Positions 17,065 to 25,474 are shown, counted from the stretch's first letter. The stretch: 64,000 bases of DNA from CALJFL01 sp964590005 (GCA_964590005.1 CAZPVJ010000025.1:12804-76803); one strand, 5' to 3'. Notes: generated from the sequence alone by a model not told the origin. Translations and numbers: made by a program.

Positions 17065-18012
17065 GTGTCCTCGAAAATGATGGTGTTCACGGGTAATGCC
17101 AACCCGGAATTGGCCCACAAAGTGGCCAGCCGACTGTACCTGTCCATCGGCAAGGCTAACGTTGGTAAATTCAGCGATGGTGAGGTTGCCGTTGAACTGA
17201 ACGAAAACGTTCGCGGTAAAGATGTGTTCGTGCTGCAGTCAACCTGCGCACCGACTAACGACAGCCTGATGGAGCTGATCGTTATGATCGACGCGCTGCG
17301 TCGCGCATCGGCAACCCGGATTACCGCGGTTGTTCCGTACTTTGGCTATGCCAGACAGGACCGCAGGGTGCGTTCAGCGCGGGTACCCATCACGGCGAAG
17401 GTCGTGGCGGACATGCTCGATGCGGTGGGTGTTGACCGGGTACTGACGGTCGATTTACACGCCGAGCAGATCCAGGGCTTTTTCGCCTGCCCCGTGGATA
17501 ACGTGTATGGCTCACCGGTGTTGAATGACGACATCGTCGCCTGCAACTACGACAACCTGATGGTGGTATCACCGGATATCGGTGGCGTGGTCAGGGCCAG
17601 GGCGATAGCCAAGCAGCTCAATGAAGCTGACCTGGCGATTATCGATAAGCGGCGGCCCCAGGCCAACGAAGCCCAGGTAATGAACCTGATCGGTGAAGTT
17701 GACGGCAGAACCTGCCTGCTGGTGGACGACATGGTCGATACCGCCGGCACACTGTGCAAGGCAGCCGACGCTCTGAAGGAGCGCGGCGCTACCAAGGTGG
17801 TGGCCTACTGTACCCATGCGGTGCTGTCAGGTCGCGCACTGGACAATATCAGGGGCTCCCAGCTCGATGAACTGGTAGTCACAGACACGATTCCCCTGAG
17901 TGACGAGGCGAAAACGGTCGGTAAGATCCGCCAACTCACCATTTCAGACCTGCTGGCGGAATCCATCCGCCGCGTGTCGAACGAGGAATCAATCAGCGCG
18001 CTGTTCGATTAA
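17065..18012 (+). CDS. prs: Ribose-phosphate pyrophosphokinase (PRPP synthase)
   Basis: This enzyme makes PRPP from ribose 5-phosphate and ATP for nucleotide, histidine and tryptophan synthesis. It has 315 residues, as in E. coli. Visible motifs are YFGYARQDR, VDLHAEQIQGFF and the PRPP-binding loop LLVDDMVDTAGTL. The start is GTG at 17065, with GAAGG at 17051-17055 as ribosome-binding site. It stands between tRNA-Gln and rplY in the conserved gammaproteobacterial order. Confidence 0.97.
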   Translation: MSSKMMVFTGNANPELAHKVASRLYLSIGKANVGKFSDGEVAVELNENVRGKDVFVLQSTCAPTNDSLMELIVMIDALRRASATRITAVVPYFGYARQDRRVRSARVPITAKVVADMLDAVGVDRVLTVDLHAEQIQGFFACPVDNVYGSPVLNDDIVACNYDNLMVVSPDIGGVVRARAIAKQLNEADLAIIDKRRPQANEAQVMNLIGEVDGRTCLLVDDMVDTAGTLCKAADALKERGATKVVAYCTHAVLSGRALDNIRGSQLDELVVTDTIPLSDEAKTVGKIRQLTISDLLAESIRRVSNEESISALFD

Positions 18013-18085
18013 GGACAGCGTTTTTTTGAACCCATTGCCGGGCCGGTCGCAAGCCCTGTAATGCATAATCAAAGGAGTCATGACC

Positions 18086-18772
18086 ATGTCTGACCAATTT
18101 GAAATTAACGCCGAGGTGCGTCAGGACATAGGGAAAGGTGCGAGCCGCCGCCTACGTCGTCTGGCCAACAATGTCCCCGCCATTATCTATGGTGGTGGCG
18201 AAGACCCACAGCCCCTGACCCTGGTCCGCAAGGACTTCGAGAAGGCGCTGGAGAACGAGGCTTTCTACTCGCACGTACTGACTATCAACGTCGGCAAAAA
18301 CGCGCAGAAAGCGATTCTCAAGGACCTGCAACGTCATCCCGCCAAGAACAGCGTCATGCATGCTGACTTTCTGCGCGTCGATGACAAGACGGCCGTCAAG
18401 GTTACCGTGCCCATCCACTTCCTCAACGAAGACAAGTCTGTCGGCGTCAAGATGGAAGGCGGTATCGTTCAGCACCAGATGACCGAAGTCGAAGTGCAGT
18501 GTCTGCCGGGCGACATTCCCGAGTACCTTGAAGTCGATATGCTCGAGGTCACGACCGGCCAGATCGTTCACCTGTCCGACATCACCTTCCCAGAGGGCGT
18601 TGTCTCTACTGCACTCTCGCTGGGCGAGGACCACGACCTTGCCGTTGCTTCCATCATCGCACCTCGAGGCACACTTGAGGATGACCTTGCAGCAGAAGGC
18701 GATGCAGAGGCCGGTGAAGCCGGAGAAGACGGCGACGATAGCGCTGCTGAAGAAGGCGATAGCGAGGACTAA
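18086..18772 (+). CDS. rplY: 50S ribosomal protein L25/general stress protein Ctc
   Basis: L25 binds 5S rRNA. This is the long (CTC-type) form of 228 residues. The N-terminal L25 domain (INAEVRQDIGKGASRRLRR, VPAIIYGG) is followed by a beta-barrel domain (VPIHFLNEDKSVGVKMEGG). The acidic tail is rich in Asp, Glu, Ala and Gly. The start was set at the ATG at 18086 because AAAGGAG at 18071-18077 is 8 nt away. The ATG at 18080 is only 2 nt from that site. It is followed by pth. Confidence 0.95.
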   Translation: MSDQFEINAEVRQDIGKGASRRLRRLANNVPAIIYGGGEDPQPLTLVRKDFEKALENEAFYSHVLTINVGKNAQKAILKDLQRHPAKNSVMHADFLRVDDKTAVKVTVPIHFLNEDKSVGVKMEGGIVQHQMTEVEVQCLPGDIPEYLEVDMLEVTTGQIVHLSDITFPEGVVSTALSLGEDHDLAVASIIAPRGTLEDDLAAEGDAEAGEAGEDGDDSAAEEGDSED

Positions 18773-18798
18773 TCCCCTCGCTGTTGGCGGCACCCGCT

Positions 18799-19389
18799 GT
18801 GGCAGCATCCATCAAACTCATTGTTGGATTGGGCAACCCCGGTAGCGAATACCGGGGCACTCGCCACAATGCGGGGGCAGATTTTGTCGAGGCCCTGGCG
18901 CGTCATTGTGGGTCATCGCTGCAAGCCGATTCCAAGTTTTTCGGATTGACCGGCAGGGTAGCCCTTGCCGGGCATGACGTTCGCCTGCTGGTGCCTACCA
19001 CCTTCATGAATCGCTCCGGCAAGGCCGTCGCTGCGATGGCAACCTTCTACAAGGTGGCACCGGAAGAAATCCTGGTGGCCCACGACGAACTCGATATTCC
19101 ACCGGGTACAGCGCGTTTTAAACAAGGCGGCGGCCACGGCGGTCACAATGGTCTGCGCGATATCGTTCCGGCGCTGGCCAACAACAAGGCTTTTCATCGC
19201 CTGCGCATCGGCATCGGACACCCGGGACACGCATCCAGGGTAACCGGCTACGTGTTGGGAAAGCCGTCGCAGGTAGATTGCGCGCGTATCGAGGCCAGTA
19301 TTGACGAAGCCATCGCGGCACTGCCCCTGCTATTAGACGGCGACGCGACAAAGGCAATGACACAACTACACAGTTTTACCGCGGCCTGA
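18799..19389 (+). CDS. pth: Peptidyl-tRNA hydrolase
   Basis: Pth recycles tRNA from peptidyl-tRNA released by stalled ribosomes. The 196-residue reading starts at GTG 18799 (MAASIKLIVGLGNPGSEY), with the catalytic His23 in YRGTRHNAG and the block VAHDELDIPPG. An in-frame TTG at 18784 would add five residues. The GTG gives a better match to the family N terminus. It follows rplY by 26 bp and precedes ychF by 26 bp. Confidence 0.95.
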   Translation: MAASIKLIVGLGNPGSEYRGTRHNAGADFVEALARHCGSSLQADSKFFGLTGRVALAGHDVRLLVPTTFMNRSGKAVAAMATFYKVAPEEILVAHDELDIPPGTARFKQGGGHGGHNGLRDIVPALANNKAFHRLRIGIGHPGHASRVTGYVLGKPSQVDCARIEASIDEAIAALPLLLDGDATKAMTQLHSFTAA

Positions 19390-19415
19390 GTCGCGACTTC
19401 GACAAAGGATCTACC

Positions 19416-20510
19416 ATGGGATTCAAATGTGGCATCGTGGGCCTGCCCAATGTGGGCAAGTCGACTCTATTTAACGCCCTGACACGGGCCGGTATCGACG
19501 CGGAGAATTTTCCTTTCTGCACAATCGAGCCCAATGCCGGCATCGTGCCGATTCCCGACCCCCGTCAGGACAAGATAGCGGCACTGGTTAAGCCAGAGAA
19601 AGAGATTGCCACGACCATGGAGTTCGTCGATATCGCCGGGCTGGTGGAAGGGGCCAGCAAGGGCGAAGGGCTCGGTAACCAGTTCCTGGCGAATATCCGG
19701 GAAACAGATGCCATCGCCCACGTGGTTCGCTGCTTCGAGGACGACAACGTAATCCACGTCAATAATCGTATTGACCCCAAGGGCGATATCGAAGTCATCA
19801 ATACCGAGTTAGCGCTGGCGGACCTGGAAAGCTGCGAGAAGCAGCTGCAGAAAGTTACTCGTACGGCCAAGGGTGGGGACAAGGAAGCAGTCGCGATGAA
19901 AGCGTTACTGGAAGACAAGCTCCTGCCGCACCTCAACGAGGCGCTACCGGTCAGAGCGCTGACGCTAACCGACAACGAGACAGTACTGGCAAAACAGTTG
20001 TTCCTGCTAACCTCGAAGCCCACCATGTACATAGCCAACGTCGATGAAGATGGCTTTGACGACAATCCCCATCTGGACGTGGTGCGGGAGATTGCGGCAG
20101 CCGAAAACGCCGTCGTAGTACCCATCTGCAACAAGCTGGAGTCTGAAATCGTCGAGCTCGATGATGAAGAGCGCCTGGAGTTTCTCAATGACCTGGGCAT
20201 GGATGAGCCCGGACTCGATAAAGTGATTCGCGCCGGCTATGAGTTACTCACGTTGCAAACCTATTTCACGGCCGGACCCAAGGAAGTGCGGGCCTGGACA
20301 GTGAAGGTTGGCGCGACCGCACCGGAAGCGGCCGGGGTCATCCATACCGACTTCCAGAAGGGTTTCATTCGCGCTGAAGTTATCAGCTACGATGACTTCA
20401 TCGAACACAAGGGTGAGCAAGGCGCCAAGGATGCGGGTCGCTGGCGTCTGGAGGGTAAAGACTACATCGTCCAGGACGGTGACGTGATCCATTTTCGGTT
20501 TAACGTCTAA
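19416..20510 (+). CDS. ychF: Redox-regulated ATPase YchF (Obg-family GTPase fold)
   Basis: YchF is a universally conserved P-loop NTPase that prefers ATP and binds ribosomes. The 364-residue protein has the G1 loop GLPNVGKST at 9-17 (GLPNVGKSTLFNALT), the switch region DIAGLVEGASKGEGLGNQFL, and a C-terminal TGS domain ending VQDGDVIHFRFNV. The start codon ATG 19416 has AAAGGA upstream. It is the last gene of the lolB-ispE-prs-rplY-pth-ychF group. Confidence 0.97.
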   Translation: MGFKCGIVGLPNVGKSTLFNALTRAGIDAENFPFCTIEPNAGIVPIPDPRQDKIAALVKPEKEIATTMEFVDIAGLVEGASKGEGLGNQFLANIRETDAIAHVVRCFEDDNVIHVNNRIDPKGDIEVINTELALADLESCEKQLQKVTRTAKGGDKEAVAMKALLEDKLLPHLNEALPVRALTLTDNETVLAKQLFLLTSKPTMYIANVDEDGFDDNPHLDVVREIAAAENAVVVPICNKLESEIVELDDEERLEFLNDLGMDEPGLDKVIRAGYELLTLQTYFTAGPKEVRAWTVKVGATAPEAAGVIHTDFQKGFIRAEVISYDDFIEHKGEQGAKDAGRWRLEGKDYIVQDGDVIHFRFNV

Positions 20511-20545
20511 ATACCCCAGAGACTCGAGACGCCATCTGCCTCATG

Positions 20546-20563
20546 GCTGACTCATGAGTCAGC
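20546..20563. terminator. 18-bp perfect palindrome, possible terminator between ychF and the DUF1223 gene
   Basis: GCTGACTCATGAGTCAGC reads the same on both strands and can fold as a 7-bp stem with a CATG loop. It lies 36 bp after ychF and 10 bp before the convergent DUF1223 stop, where a bidirectional terminator would be expected. The following bases (GTTCTGCTCTT) are only partly T-rich, so strength is doubtful and a protein-binding site is possible. Confidence 0.4.
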
Positions 20564-20572
20564 GTTCTGCTC

Positions 20573-21298
20573 TTAGCGCCAGCCTCCCACAGCCTGTATC
20601 GGGCCCTGCCGGTCGGCAGCGCTAACCCAGGCAACCACGGCAAACCGCTCTGCCTCATCCGCTAGCGGCGCCTCGGGTAACAGACCCTGCCAATTGCGCT
20701 CGCTCGCCGAGAAGATCGAGTGACCCAGCACAACAAAGTCATGGCTCAGTTCCTTACCGGCATTCTCCCCTGCCCTGACCCGCGTTTTCATGCCAAAGCC
20801 CAGTATCGCGACATGCAATCGAATCTCAGCGGCATCATCAGTTGACGGCGAAAAGCGCGCCTCGAAGGCGTCACCCCGGGTAATCAACTCCAGTACACCG
20901 ACCTGGCGTTCACTGACTGGCAACTGCGACGGGTTACGGCGCCATGAACGCCATTCCTGACCAACCGCGAGCACGCCCGGGGTATAGACCCCGTTAACGC
21001 TGCCCTCGCGCCTATAGCGCCGTTGTCGTTCGCCGGCTTCGGGGCTCGCGAGACGATCAGGCCAGCCCAGGTAGTCCCAATAGTCGACATGGAAGGCTAC
21101 GGGAAAGACGCCCTGCCACAGATCGGCCCTGTTTATCAGGCCTGAAAACCAGCGATCGGCTGGTGGGCAGGAGCTACACCCCTCCGAGGTATAGAGCTCG
21201 AGTACGGTGGCCTGCTCGGGTGAAGAGCGATAACTTATTTCCGCAATGGTCAGCGGCGAGGCGAGGAAAAGCGCCAGGAATACACTTTTAATGGGCAT
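20573..21298 (-). CDS. DUF1223 secreted thioredoxin-like protein
   Basis: This 241-residue protein has an N-terminal signal peptide (SVFLALFLASPLTIA, about residues 5-19). It carries the DUF1223 hallmark VLELYTSEGCSSCPPADRW with Cys41 and Cys44, followed by VFPVAFHVDYWDYLGW. The fold is thioredoxin-like and probably periplasmic. The biochemical role is unknown. The start was set at the ATG at 21296-21298, since the upstream 15 residues lack a leader pattern. It is convergent with ychF. Confidence 0.88.
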   Translation of the reverse strand: MPIKSVFLALFLASPLTIAEISYRSSPEQATVLELYTSEGCSSCPPADRWFSGLINRADLWQGVFPVAFHVDYWDYLGWPDRLASPEAGERQRRYRREGSVNGVYTPGVLAVGQEWRSWRRNPSQLPVSERQVGVLELITRGDAFEARFSPSTDDAAEIRLHVAILGFGMKTRVRAGENAGKELSHDFVVLGHSIFSASERNWQGLLPEAPLADEAERFAVVAWVSAADRQGPIQAVGGWR

Positions 21299-21375
21299 AT
21301 TTTTCCGACCGGGGTGCCGGACTAAAGTTCGACGCGGCGCCAAAAAATCCCGTTTGCACGGCTGTTCAGCGCACC

Positions 21376-21404
21376 TTGACTTGCCTTGGCAAAATCGGAA
21401 TAAT
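21376..21404 (+). promoter_or_regulatory. Sigma-70 promoter of tRNA-Met
   Basis: TTGACT (21376-21381) and AATAAT (21399-21404) match the -35 and -10 consensus at 5 of 6 positions each, with 17-bp spacing. The discriminator TCGCGCC is GC-rich, as in stringently controlled stable-RNA promoters. Transcription would begin about 30 bp before the tRNA. Confidence 0.75.
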
Positions 21405-21443
21405 TCGCGCCTCTTCGGGGCTGCAAACCCCCAAGACCGATGT

Positions 21444-21520
21444 GGCTACGTAGCTCAGCTGGTTAGAGCACAGCATTCATAATGCTGGGGTCGGTGGTTC
21501 AAGTCCACCCGTAGCTACCA
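21444..21520 (+). tRNA. tRNA-Met (anticodon CAT, elongator type)
   Basis: This is a 77-nt cloverleaf with encoded CCA. The acceptor stem is GGCTACG with CGTAGCT, so position 1-72 is a G-U wobble. The anticodon stem CAGCA/TGCTG holds loop TTCATAA, with anticodon CAT at 21478-21480. The T arm is GGTGGTTCAAGTCCACC. The lack of the C1-A72 mismatch and of three G-C pairs in the anticodon stem argues for an elongator and not an initiator. It stands alone with its own promoter. Confidence 0.95.
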
Positions 21521-21963
21521 CTTCTCTTAGGTACTTAATCCTTATTATTCATGAGCTTCGCGCAGGTTTTTGATTGCGCAGGATTTGTCGTTTTGTGCTC
21601 TATTTCAAATTGAAACCATTCTGAGACTCTATTGAGACCGCCTCTTTCTTACCCTGAGAGAGGGGAATACAGCCACGATCAATCCGCCACTCCCTTTCTG
21701 ACCACGAGGTAGCCCGCTACTACCAATGACATCACTGTTTGTAGCAATACACCCGCAAAATACATTGTAGTTTTCAGCGATCGACCGCCCAACATGCCCC
21801 CTGAGCATTGCAAAGTGCATCTTCAATTTCTACCAAACAATTGCTTGGTAAAGTTTTCTGATGGTGTTATCTTCCGCAGGAGGCTTAGGCTGAAGATCTC
21901 TAGGGCACATATAAATATAAACGTCCGACTAGGATGTTCCTGGTCAGTAAGGGAGTTATCACA
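21521..21963. other. 443-bp intergenic region between tRNA-Met and the TonB receptor
   Basis: This region holds no credible gene. The minus-strand 65-codon ORF at 21629-21826 has no ribosome-binding site or recognisable product. It contains a short direct repeat (GCGCAGG twice near 21560-21590) and, at its right end, the operator-like palindrome described separately. It marks the switch from conserved housekeeping genes to accessory catabolic genes. No integrase or duplicate of the tRNA 3' end was seen. Confidence 0.5.
21831..21850. promoter_or_regulatory. Operator-like palindrome (site A) upstream of the TonB receptor
   Basis: TACCAAACAATTGCTTGGTA is an imperfect 20-bp palindrome with half-sites ACCAAAC and GCTTGGT 4 bp apart. 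It shares ACCAAA and GCTTGGT at identical spacing with the site at 29875-29894. It overlaps a possible -35 (TTGCTT, 21841-21846) lying 18 bp before TGTTAT (21865-21870). That geometry suits repression of the receptor gene. The TetR protein encoded at 24292-24900 is the likely ligand, which is inference. Confidence 0.65.
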
Positions 21964-24255
21964 ATGAACTACAAGCACCCGTTTACCGTACCCCGTAAGT
22001 CATCATTAATCAGTGCGCTGGTCGTCGCGACATGGGTTCCCGGTGTTTCTGTTTTTGCCCAGTCTGACTCGGGCTATATGGGGCTAGAAGAAGTGGTCGT
22101 GACAGCGAGAAAACGCGAAGAATCTGTACAGTCCACGCCAGTCTCAATGGTCGCGTTCAGCGAGACCGCGCTCGAAGCCAGATCCATTAGCAGTTTTAAG
22201 CAGGTGGGCGAAATAGCGCCCAATATAGAGATCAATGGCGGTATCCCCAATGGTGGGGGCAGCGCGACACAGATATTTATCCGCGGGGTTGGCCAGGATG
22301 ATTACTCCTTTCCCAATGAGCCTGGGGTTGGCCTGTATATAGATGGTGTTTACGTGTCCCGCAGTGCTGCCTCCGATTTTGGCTTTATGGATATAGAGCG
22401 CATTGAGATTCTGCGTGGCCCGCAGGGCACATTATACGGGCGCAATACCATAGGTGGCGCAGTAAAAATTGTTACCAACAAGCCTACCGGAGAGACCGGC
22501 GGAAGAGTCGGGGTAACTGTTGGCGATTACGATCGCATTGACGCCTTCGTCAATTATGAGATGCCTCTGTCGGACACCGTAGCCGGAAAAGTCGCGCTGG
22601 CCACGTTCAATAGGGATGGGCTGGGCGAGAACTTCATCGGACAAGACCTCGGTGAAGAGGACGAACTGGATATTCGTTTGGCGTTGCGCTGGCAGCCCAG
22701 CGACACGTTGGATGTGCTGTTTTCCGCTGATTATATGACCCAGGAACAGGCTGGACCTGCTGGTTCGATGGTGAGGTTCGATGACCTGGATGAGGGAACA
22801 GATGGGCTGATCAATGGAATTTTGGCGCCCCAAACGGCAGAGGAGCTTGGTCTGGAGCCGCCGTATGATGTCTACGGCGACGCTTATGTAAAAACGCTGG
22901 ACGATTGCGACGATTGTGTTTTTGACTCGGGCGGCACGGTAAAGACTCGCGACGACGCCGATATCTGGGGCATGTCGCTGACGGTGGATAAGGACTATGG
23001 CAGCATGCAGCTTAAGTCGATTACCGCCATACGCGATTACGATATTGATATCCGCCGTGATTCGGAGCATACGCCGTTCGATATAGTGCAGGTGGACAAT
23101 CCGGAGGAGTTCACCCAATACAGTCAGGAATTCCAGTTGATAGGCCAGGCCATGGATGATCGGCTGGACTGGGTAGCCGGCTTTTTTGGTCTTTATGAAG
23201 ATGGTGAAAGTGAGCTTTACGCGCCGCTGTTGTCGGGTCTTTACGACGCGATCGCTTTTGATCTTACTGCGCTGATTAACACAGATTACGAAGCCTATTC
23301 TGTCGCCGCTTATGCAGAAGGTACCTATCACCTGTCTGACAGGCTTGGTATCACCCTGGGTGGGCGGTTGACTCGTGATGACAAGGAATATGTCTATGGC
23401 CTGAGTCGGCCTGAATCCGGCGATGTCCCCCTTCCACCAGAGACCCTGGAAGAGGACTGGACAGAGTTTTTACCCAAACTGGGTGTAGAGTTTCAGCAGA
23501 CAGACGACTTACTCTGGTACGGTAACGCGTCCCGAGGCTATAAGGCCGGTGGTTATAACTCTCGTGCATTGTCGGGGATTGCGCCTAAAGCCTACGACCC
23601 CGAATACATCAATTCGTTCGAGGCGGGCGTCAAGTCTACGCTGCTGAACAATACACTGATTCTCAATGGCGCCATCTTCTATAACGACTATCAGGACATT
23701 CAACTGTTGGCGGTGTTGGACCTCGGTGGCGGTAATGTTGAAACGGTTATTGAGAATGCCGGCGAAGCGACCATCATAGGGGGTGAGCTGGAATTTCAGT
23801 GGGCTCCTACGGCGCAATTCAACATGTCAGGCGGCGTCGGTTTTCTGGATGCCGAGTATGACGATATTGGCGAATCGGCGTCGAGCGCTGGTATCAGCGA
23901 GGACAATGAGTTAATCAATGCCCCCGAGTTAAGCGCCAACTTGTCTGCCGAGTACATTTTTAATGTAGGCCAGGGCGATCTGACAATGCGCGCTGACATG
24001 ATTTACCGCGACGAACAATATCGTGATGCGGTTAATACCCCGGAGTTGATGGCAGAAAGTTATACCATATGGAATGGTCGCCTGACCTACACGCCACCGT
24101 CACAGCAGTGGGAAGTGGCGGCCTTCGTGACCAATATCACCGATGAGTTGTATGTGACGAATGGTGTTGAGGTGCTGGGTTTGGGTTATGTAGAGGCCTA
24201 TTACAACCGCCCTAGAGAGTGGGGTCTGGCGTTTTCGATGAACTTTGGGGATTAG
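21964..24255 (+). CDS. TonB-dependent outer-membrane receptor
   Basis: This 763-residue receptor would import a substrate across the outer membrane with energy from TonB-ExbBD. It has a signal peptide (residues about 1-32, ending SVFAQ), a TonB-box-like segment EEVVVTARKREES at 42-54, and a plug domain with IFIRGVGQDDYSFPNEPGVG and IEILRGPQGTLYGRNTIGG. A long 22-strand-type barrel follows. The start was moved to ATG 21964, which has AAGGGAG upstream. The sequence type resembles receptors near catabolic clusters (EEVVVTARKREE class) and not a siderophore receptor. Codon use looks less GC-rich than the housekeeping genes to the left. The operator at 21831-21850 links it with the P450/ligase promoter. 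Confidence 0.93.
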   Translation: MNYKHPFTVPRKSSLISALVVATWVPGVSVFAQSDSGYMGLEEVVVTARKREESVQSTPVSMVAFSETALEARSISSFKQVGEIAPNIEINGGIPNGGGSATQIFIRGVGQDDYSFPNEPGVGLYIDGVYVSRSAASDFGFMDIERIEILRGPQGTLYGRNTIGGAVKIVTNKPTGETGGRVGVTVGDYDRIDAFVNYEMPLSDTVAGKVALATFNRDGLGENFIGQDLGEEDELDIRLALRWQPSDTLDVLFSADYMTQEQAGPAGSMVRFDDLDEGTDGLINGILAPQTAEELGLEPPYDVYGDAYVKTLDDCDDCVFDSGGTVKTRDDADIWGMSLTVDKDYGSMQLKSITAIRDYDIDIRRDSEHTPFDIVQVDNPEEFTQYSQEFQLIGQAMDDRLDWVAGFFGLYEDGESELYAPLLSGLYDAIAFDLTALINTDYEAYSVAAYAEGTYHLSDRLGITLGGRLTRDDKEYVYGLSRPESGDVPLPPETLEEDWTEFLPKLGVEFQQTDDLLWYGNASRGYKAGGYNSRALSGIAPKAYDPEYINSFEAGVKSTLLNNTLILNGAIFYNDYQDIQLLAVLDLGGGNVETVIENAGEATIIGGELEFQWAPTAQFNMSGGVGFLDAEYDDIGESASSAGISEDNELINAPELSANLSAEYIFNVGQGDLTMRADMIYRDEQYRDAVNTPELMAESYTIWNGRLTYTPPSQQWEVAAFVTNITDELYVTNGVEVLGLGYVEAYYNRPREWGLAFSMNFGD

Positions 24256-24291
24256 GTCATTGCGATAGAGGCGGCGTCTGTTGGGTTGCTG

Positions 24292-24900
24292 TCAGTCGCT
24301 CGCCTTCGGATCCAACTGGTAGCGAAAAACGTTGATCATCTCTTTCGCTATTGTTGTCGGTGAGTTCCTTCCTGGATGGTACCAAGTCGGTGTCCAGTTC
24401 AAGCTGCCCAGCACCGCAAGCCTGAAATAACGACGGTCGATGTTAGCTGGCAGGGGTAGTGCTTTTACCAGGTTGGCAAAAAGCTTCTCGTATGAATCCC
24501 GCTGGGCGATAAGCTCAGACCGCAGGGGTTCATCGAATGCTCGTGTAAATTGTGGTGTAACAACCTGGCTGAATGGACTTTCACTGAGTAGTATTTCCAG
24601 GTGCGCGATACAGGCGGATGTGAACCGATCCCAGGGCTCGTCTGATGACTTTTCAATTGCGGCTTTCACTGCTGTCGTCACCTGCTCCACGCCTTTGGAG
24701 TGAACGGCTATGAGCATCGCTTCCTTGGAAGGAAAGTGATAATACAGCGAGCCTGACAGGATACCGACTTCGGCTGCGATATCGCGTATAGAGGTACCCT
24801 CATAACCTTTACTGGCAAACAAGCGGGCTGCTGCTTCCAGTACCTTGTTGCGACGGTTGTCGCCGCGAGCGGGTTTGGGTTTTGCCCTCGGGGGAGACAT
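24292..24900 (-). CDS. TetR/AcrR-family transcriptional regulator
   Basis: This 202-residue regulator has an N-terminal TetR DNA-binding domain at about residues 14-62 (VLEAAARLFASKGYEGTSIR, DIAAEVGILSGSLYYHFPSK). A helical ligand domain follows, with SLNWTPTWYHPGRN near its end. The ATG at 24898-24900 (MSPPRAKPKP) is preferred because a start at 24966 would run back into the cupin gene. It follows the cupin gene by 34 bp on the same strand. A TTCTACCAAACA element just upstream of its start repeats part of the receptor operator, suggesting autoregulation. It is the best candidate to control the 21.9-31.2 kb genes, with an acyl-CoA or substrate-like ligand. Confidence 0.93.
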   Translation of the reverse strand: MSPPRAKPKPARGDNRRNKVLEAAARLFASKGYEGTSIRDIAAEVGILSGSLYYHFPSKEAMLIAVHSKGVEQVTTAVKAAIEKSSDEPWDRFTSACIAHLEILLSESPFSQVVTPQFTRAFDEPLRSELIAQRDSYEKLFANLVKALPLPANIDRRYFRLAVLGSLNWTPTWYHPGRNSPTTIAKEMINVFRYQLDPKASD

Positions 24901-24917
24901 CGACAGGCCTTCTACGG

Positions 24918-24929
24918 TGTTTGGTAGAA
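24918..24929 (-). promoter_or_regulatory. Operator half-site upstream of tetR
   Basis: The minus-strand 12-mer TTCTACCAAACA is identical to bases 21828-21839 in front of the TonB receptor. It lies in the 34-bp gap between the cupin stop and the tetR start. It is also part of an inverted repeat CTTCTAC/GTAGAAG (24909-24915 and 24924-24930). The partner half-site GCTTGGT is missing here. Confidence 0.45.
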
Positions 24930-24934
24930 GTATA

Positions 24935-25390
24935 TCAGTCCTGGTAGTACTGCTTGAAGAAATCAATGGTTAGTACATCGATGACGTTGTCATCGCCGTC
25001 CAGGATTTCCAGCATCTCGGGGCCGGTTCCCTGAAAGCTCGCGTAAACAATCATGCCCTGCTCCGAGGCATAGGGCGTGTGCGCACTGCCGGGCGGCTCA
25101 TAGGAATAGGTGCCTGGGAAATGCATTTCTTCTCCCTCGCGGTAGCCCCACAGTCCATCGAGCGTATAGGCGACAGCCGTACAGCAGTGGTTGTGCTTGG
25201 CGAATTCGGCATGGGGATCTTGCTTGAACAGAAAATCGACGCGATTGCGTTTCTCGTCTATCACCAGCACCTTAAGGTAGTTGCCTGGCTGACCCTCCAC
25301 TACACGCCAATCCATCAGGTTGCTGTTTACGTTTTCGATCTCTCCGTAAAGAGTGCGGCTCGTCGTTTCGAGAACATTGCTTGACTGCAT
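24935..25390 (-). CDS. Cupin protein, 2,4'-dihydroxyacetophenone dioxygenase/Dke1-like
   Basis: This single-domain 151-residue cupin has His66 and His68 in FAKHNHCC and His104 in PPGSAHTPY. That is the three-His metal set known for acetylacetone-cleaving Dke1 and related non-haem Fe(II) dioxygenases. The start is the ATG at 25388-25390, with AAGGTG upstream. Members of this family split C-C bonds next to carbonyl groups, or act as ChrR-like sensors. Enzymatic function is therefore plausible but unproven. It is in tandem with tetR and divergent from the propeller gene. Confidence 0.7.
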   Translation of the reverse strand: MQSSNVLETTSRTLYGEIENVNSNLMDWRVVEGQPGNYLKVLVIDEKRNRVDFLFKQDPHAEFAKHNHCCTAVAYTLDGLWGYREGEEMHFPGTYSYEPPGSAHTPYASEQGMIVYASFQGTGPEMLEILDGDDNVIDVLTIDFFKQYYQD

Positions 25391-25410
25391 TGGAGGCACC
25401 TTATAATTCT

Positions 25411-25449
25411 AGCAAACGCTTGGTGGGTTAAATTATATACTGCTATTAT
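25411..25449 (+). promoter_or_regulatory. Promoter and operator half-site (site C) between cupin and propeller genes
   Basis: CGCTTGGT (25417-25424) is identical to the right half of the operator at 29875-29894. The sequence AGCAAACGCTTGGT around it is an uninterrupted imperfect palindrome, unlike the spaced sites A and B. TTGGTG (25420-25425) with TATTAT (25444-25449) 18 bp later could be the propeller gene promoter, overlapping the half-site. Confidence 0.4.
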
Positions 25450-25474
25450 CAATAAAACACGCGGGTAGAAAGCA

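Noticed and set aside
21629..21826. 65-codon minus-strand ORF between tRNA-Met and the receptor
   Set aside because: It has no ribosome-binding site, no recognisable domain and lies in regulatory DNA.
24909..24930. CTTCTAC/GTAGAAG as an independent terminator of the cupin gene
   Set aside because: It lies between co-directional cupin and tetR genes, has no T tract, and contains the operator half-site, so a regulatory reading is better.
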